Source of the DNA: JBDSEG01 sp039920165
Lineage (GTDB): Bacteria > Pseudomonadota > Gammaproteobacteria > Burkholderiales > Burkholderiaceae_C
Assembly (NCBI GenBank): GCA_039920165.1
Contig: JBDSEG010000173.1
Location: forward strand, 1-43,364
Direction of reading: 5' to 3'
Length of the DNA stretch: 43,364 nucleotides
The position numbers and the translations under genes were made by a program. The notes under the pieces are model-generated. The model saw only the letters and a list, made by a program, of their open reading frames with translations. It searched no databases and had not been told where the DNA came from. Of the stretch, positions 40,728 through 43,364 are shown one piece after another. Position 1 is the first letter of the stretch, and every line of letters begins with the position of its first letter.

Positions 40728-41669
40728 ATGGCGCACGACGACGTTCACGACCCTGCGAACGTCGATCCGGCCGCCGCCCGCGGACTCGATCCGGTGGCGG
40801 TGCACGCCGTCCTGCGCCGGCTCGCTCGCGCACCATCGGCGCCGTGGCTGCATGCCGAAGTGGCGCGCCGGATGGGCGAGCGGCTCGCAATCGTGCGGGC
40901 CCGCCCGGCCTTGATCGTCGACTGGTGGGCGGGCCTCGGGGCCGGCGCCGCCGAGTTGCGCCGCGTGCACCCGCAGGCCAACGCTATCGCGGTCGAGCCC
41001 GGCGTCGCCTGGTTCGAGCGCAGCCGCGCCGCGTTGCAAAAGCCCTGGTGGCGCTTCGGCGCCGCGCCGCTGGTTCAGCCAGACGATGCGCCTCTGCCGC
41101 CCGGCGTCGGTCTTATTTGGGCCAACATGATGCTGCACGCGGTCGTCGATCCGCCCGCACTCTTCGAGCGCTGGGAGCGCGCGCTCGCGCCCGAGGGATT
41201 CGTCATGTTCTCGTGCCTCGGGCCGGGCACGCTCGGCGCCTTGCGCAGGCTGTATGCGCGGCTCGCCTGGGGACCGGCCATGCCGGCCTTCGTCGACATG
41301 CACGACCTCGGTGACATGCTGGTGCACGCCGGCTTCGCCGATCCGGTGATGGACCAGGAGGTGCTGACCCTGACCTGGCCCGATGCGGATGCGTTGCTGG
41401 CCGAACTGCGCGGGCTGGGCGGCAACGCCGCGCCGGCACGCCTGCCGGGCCTGCGCACACCGCGCTGGCGCGATCGCCTGCTCGGCGAGCTGAATGCGCT
41501 GGCCGGGACAGACGGGCGCATCGCGATGGACTTCGAAGTGGCCTACGGCCACGCCTTCAAGTCCGCGCCGCGGCCCCGCGTCGATGCGCCGGTGCAGGTG
41601 TCGCTCGAGCGTGTGCGCAGCGAATTGCCTTCGAAGCGAGACCGGGGCGGGCGCGATTCGCTGGGCTAA
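40728..41669 (+). CDS. bioC: BioC-like SAM-dependent methyltransferase
   Basis: This class I methyltransferase (313 aa) resembles betaproteobacterial BioC, which methylates malonyl-ACP to start biotin synthesis. The region LIVDWWAGLGAGAAELRR corresponds to SAM motif I, but with WWAGLGAG in place of the usual D-x-G-x-G-x-G. The post-I acid is in AIAVEPG, LIWANMMLHAVVDP is motif IV-like, and FVMFSCLGPGTLGALRRLYARLAWGP and FVDMHDLGDMLVHAGFADPVMDQE are typical BioC features. Other biotin genes are not near, so function rests on similarity; a different small-molecule methyltransferase remains possible. The stop TAA forms part of a TAAAAT box. Confidence 0.75.
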   Translation: MAHDDVHDPANVDPAAARGLDPVAVHAVLRRLARAPSAPWLHAEVARRMGERLAIVRARPALIVDWWAGLGAGAAELRRVHPQANAIAVEPGVAWFERSRAALQKPWWRFGAAPLVQPDDAPLPPGVGLIWANMMLHAVVDPPALFERWERALAPEGFVMFSCLGPGTLGALRRLYARLAWGPAMPAFVDMHDLGDMLVHAGFADPVMDQEVLTLTWPDADALLAELRGLGGNAAPARLPGLRTPRWRDRLLGELNALAGTDGRIAMDFEVAYGHAFKSAPRPRVDAPVQVSLERVRSELPSKRDRGGRDSLG

Positions 41670-41672
41670 AAT
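41667..41672 (+). promoter_or_regulatory. -10-like box overlapping the bioC stop
   Basis: TAAAAT overlaps the bioC stop codon and lies ~281 bases before coxB. It may be the promoter of the oxidase operon, giving a long leader. No clear -35 is seen. Confidence 0.35.
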
Positions 41673-41952
41673 CTCGCGGCTTGACCGCAGCGGCCCGTGA
41701 GGCGAGCGCTTCGATCCGCAAATCCCCGGCAATCGTTTCATCGAGTCCCTTCGGCAGCATGACCGTTTCACCTTCCCCGACCCTGATCGGGACCGCAGCA
41801 TCGCTCGAATCGATTCGCAACGGCCGCGAGGTGATCGACGCCGCCGGAGCCGGCATGCATCGGCGGCTCGATCGAAAGGGGTTCGATCGCGTGGCGCGTG
41901 CGCGCTGCAGCCGCCTTCTCCAGCCAACCAGCGACAACATGACGTGGCAACC
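41670..41952 (+). other. Long leader of the cytochrome oxidase operon, with an upstream ORF
   Basis: No known gene fits these 283 bases. One frame is open from a TTG at 41681, with an ATG at 41759, to a TGA at 41954-41956 that overlaps the coxB ATG (ATGA). The ATG version would encode 65 residues, basic in its second half, with no recognised motif. It may be a leader peptide coupled to coxB or simply chance. No riboswitch was recognised. Confidence 0.35.
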
Positions 41953-43125
41953 ATGACGATGACGAAAGCTATTTGGCACAAGGCGGGCCAGTCGGTGCTG
42001 ACGGCAGGTGGGCTGCTCGCGACCCACGTCGCGCTGGCGGTGAACGACTTGCCGGGTGGCCCGGCCGTGAACCAGCTCGACCTGCATCCGCCGGTCACCC
42101 AGATCGCCGCCGATCAACGCTGGTTGCACTACTACATCCTGATTTTTTGCGCGCTGATCTTTCTCGGTGTGTTCGGGGTGATGTTCTATTCGATCCTCAA
42201 GCACCGCAAATCGGTCGGCGCCAAGGCTGCCAATTTCCACGAGAGCGTGAAGGTGGAGATCGCCTGGACCGTGGTGCCGTTCGTGATCGTCATCCTGATG
42301 GCGCTGCCGGCGACCAAGACGGTGGTCGCGATGAAGGACACCAGCTCGGCCGACCTCACGATCAAGGCAACCGGAATGCAGTGGAAGTGGGGCTACGACT
42401 ACCTGAAAGGCGAGGGCGAAGGCATCGGCTTCGTCTCCACGCTCGACACCGCGCAACGCCAGATGTCCGATTCGGGCAAGCCGAGCGGCGACGATTACCT
42501 GCTCAAGGTCGACAACCCGCTGGTCGTGCCGGTGAACAAGAAAATTCGCATCATCACCACCTCCAACGACGTGATCCACGCCTTTGCCGTCAATTCGTTC
42601 GGTATCAAGCAGGATGCGATTCCCGGCTTCGTTCGCGACACTTGGTTCCGCGCCGAGAAAATCGGCGACTACCACGGCCAGTGTCAAGAGCTGTGCGGCA
42701 AGGAGCACGCCTACATGCCGATTCACGTCAAGGTGATGTCGCAGCCCGACTTCACCCTGTGGGTCGACGGCAAGAAGAAGGAAATGGCCGCGCTCGCCGA
42801 CGACCCGGCCAAGGTCTGGGCGCTGCCCGAACTCGTGGCGCGCGGCGACAAGGTCTATGCCGCCAATTGCGCGGCCTGCCACCAGCCGACGGGCAAGGGC
42901 GCCGGCCCGATCAAGCCGCTGGACGGCGCGGCGGTGGTGCTCGACGCCGACAAGACGAAGCAGATCCACGTCCTTTTGAACGGCCAGAACAACGGCGCGA
43001 TGCCGGCCTGGAAACAGCTCAGCGATACCGATCTCGCCGCAGTCATTACCTACACGAAGAATCACTGGTCCAACGCCACCGGGCAGCTCGTCCAGCCCAG
43101 CGACGTCGCGACGGCGCGCAAGTGA
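41953..43125 (+). CDS. coxB: Cytochrome c oxidase subunit II with fused cytochrome c domain
   Basis: CoxB (390 aa) receives electrons and passes them through CuA to subunit I. It has a signal-like N-terminus (~13-30), two membrane helices (~58-80 and ~103-122), WKWGYDY (aromatic electron-entry region) and the CuA ligands His209 (VIHAFAV), Cys244, Cys248, His252 and Met255 (HGQCQELCGKEHAYM). A C-terminal class I cytochrome c domain carries the haem site CAACH (306-310) and a Met ligand in GAMPAW. Such fusion is the caa3-like form. GTG at 41944 is an alternative start. The stop lies 36 bases before ctaD. Confidence 0.95.
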   Translation: MTMTKAIWHKAGQSVLTAGGLLATHVALAVNDLPGGPAVNQLDLHPPVTQIAADQRWLHYYILIFCALIFLGVFGVMFYSILKHRKSVGAKAANFHESVKVEIAWTVVPFVIVILMALPATKTVVAMKDTSSADLTIKATGMQWKWGYDYLKGEGEGIGFVSTLDTAQRQMSDSGKPSGDDYLLKVDNPLVVPVNKKIRIITTSNDVIHAFAVNSFGIKQDAIPGFVRDTWFRAEKIGDYHGQCQELCGKEHAYMPIHVKVMSQPDFTLWVDGKKKEMAALADDPAKVWALPELVARGDKVYAANCAACHQPTGKGAGPIKPLDGAAVVLDADKTKQIHVLLNGQNNGAMPAWKQLSDTDLAAVITYTKNHWSNATGQLVQPSDVATARK

Positions 43126-43161
43126 GCCGGCGAACCCTTTGAACAGAGAACAGGAAACGCC

Positions 43162-43364
43162 ATGAGCGCAGTCCTTCCCCATCCGGCCGGTCACGGGCCC
43201 AAAGACATCCACGGGCACGAGCACGGCCATGACGAGCACCACGGCGCGCCGCACGGCTGGCGGCGCTGGGTGTACGCGACCAACCACAAGGACATCGGCA
43301 CGATGTACCTGTTGTTCTCGTTCACCATGCTGATGGTTGGCGGCGTGCTCGCGATGCTGATCCG
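43162..43364 (+). CDS. ctaD: Cytochrome c oxidase subunit I (partial)
   Basis: The first 67 codons are present; the rest is beyond the right edge. After a His-rich N-terminal segment (ten His within residues 6-31), the subunit I signature RRWVYATNHKDIGTMYLLFS begins at residue ~34 and TM1 follows. AGGAAA is placed 7 bases before the ATG. The full protein would hold haem a, haem a3 and CuB, but the His ligands are not in view. Assignment rests on the N-terminal signature and the coxB neighbour. Confidence 0.93.
   Translation, partial: MSAVLPHPAGHGPKDIHGHEHGHDEHHGAPHGWRRWVYATNHKDIGTMYLLFSFTMLMVGGVLAMLI

Noticed and set aside
1..43364. CRISPR arrays, tRNA or rRNA genes
   Set aside because: No regularly spaced repeats, and no tRNA cloverleaf with CCA end or rRNA-like sequence was noticed on reading; a covariance-model scan was not possible.

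Overview
The window is a GC-rich, gene-dense chromosomal segment. Gene content and order (pilGHIJ-chpA; yqgE-ruvX-pyrR-pyrB-pyrX-plsC; gpmA-rhodanese-grxC-secB-gpsA; trmL/comF/bioC next to a cytochrome oxidase locus; an orphan Bug/TctC binding protein) point to a betaproteobacterium, most likely Burkholderiales. This is inferred from protein families and synteny remembered from that order; no 16S rRNA or tRNA gene was seen. Starts are a mix of ATG, GTG and TTG, and genes are often coupled by ATGA or GTGA overlaps.

Layout. 1-6135 (minus): an MdtABC-type tripartite RND efflux operon whose last permease runs off the left edge. 6376-9803 (plus): an adenine deaminase-type enzyme, a YbjJ-like MFS transporter and a BMP/Med-family periplasmic binding protein, suggesting purine or nucleoside uptake and salvage. 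9804-10410: a decayed IS110-family transposase and a cut-off small membrane protein. 10415-18681 (minus): thiD, hemL and mpl, then a KAP-family P-loop NTPase and a NACHT-leucine-rich-repeat NTPase, then the esterase gene yqiA. The two NTPases sit as a cassette between housekeeping genes. 18850-28929 (plus): rubredoxin and the Pil-Chp chemosensory system controlling type IV pili. 28943-30430 (minus): DNA photolyase. 30510-35171 (plus): a tightly packed pyrimidine operon with AlgH/YqgE and the RuvX nuclease at its head, an apparently metal-free dihydroorotase paralogue, and plsC at the end. 35156-39318: gpmA (minus), then rhodanese, glutaredoxin, SecB, GpsA and a TctC-type binding protein. 39425-40642 (minus): trmL and comF. 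40728-43364 (plus): bioC, then cytochrome c oxidase subunit II with a fused cytochrome c domain and the start of subunit I.

The best candidate for an undescribed system is the KAP NTPase + NACHT-LRR pair (11017-14917). Both are signal-transduction ATPase types with known links to phage defence (PifA for KAP, bNACHT proteins for NACHT). They are adjacent, share an orientation, are separated by 7 bases, and the LRR-coding end has clearly lower GC than its surroundings. The nearby IS110 debris shows that the neighbourhood has taken up mobile DNA. Other items of interest are a 10-codon ORF that joins yqgE to ruvX through two ATGA overlaps, a pseudo-dihydroorotase lacking its metal ligands, a TACAAT-N8-ATTGTA inverted repeat between thiD and rubredoxin, and a long coxB leader with an upstream ORF.
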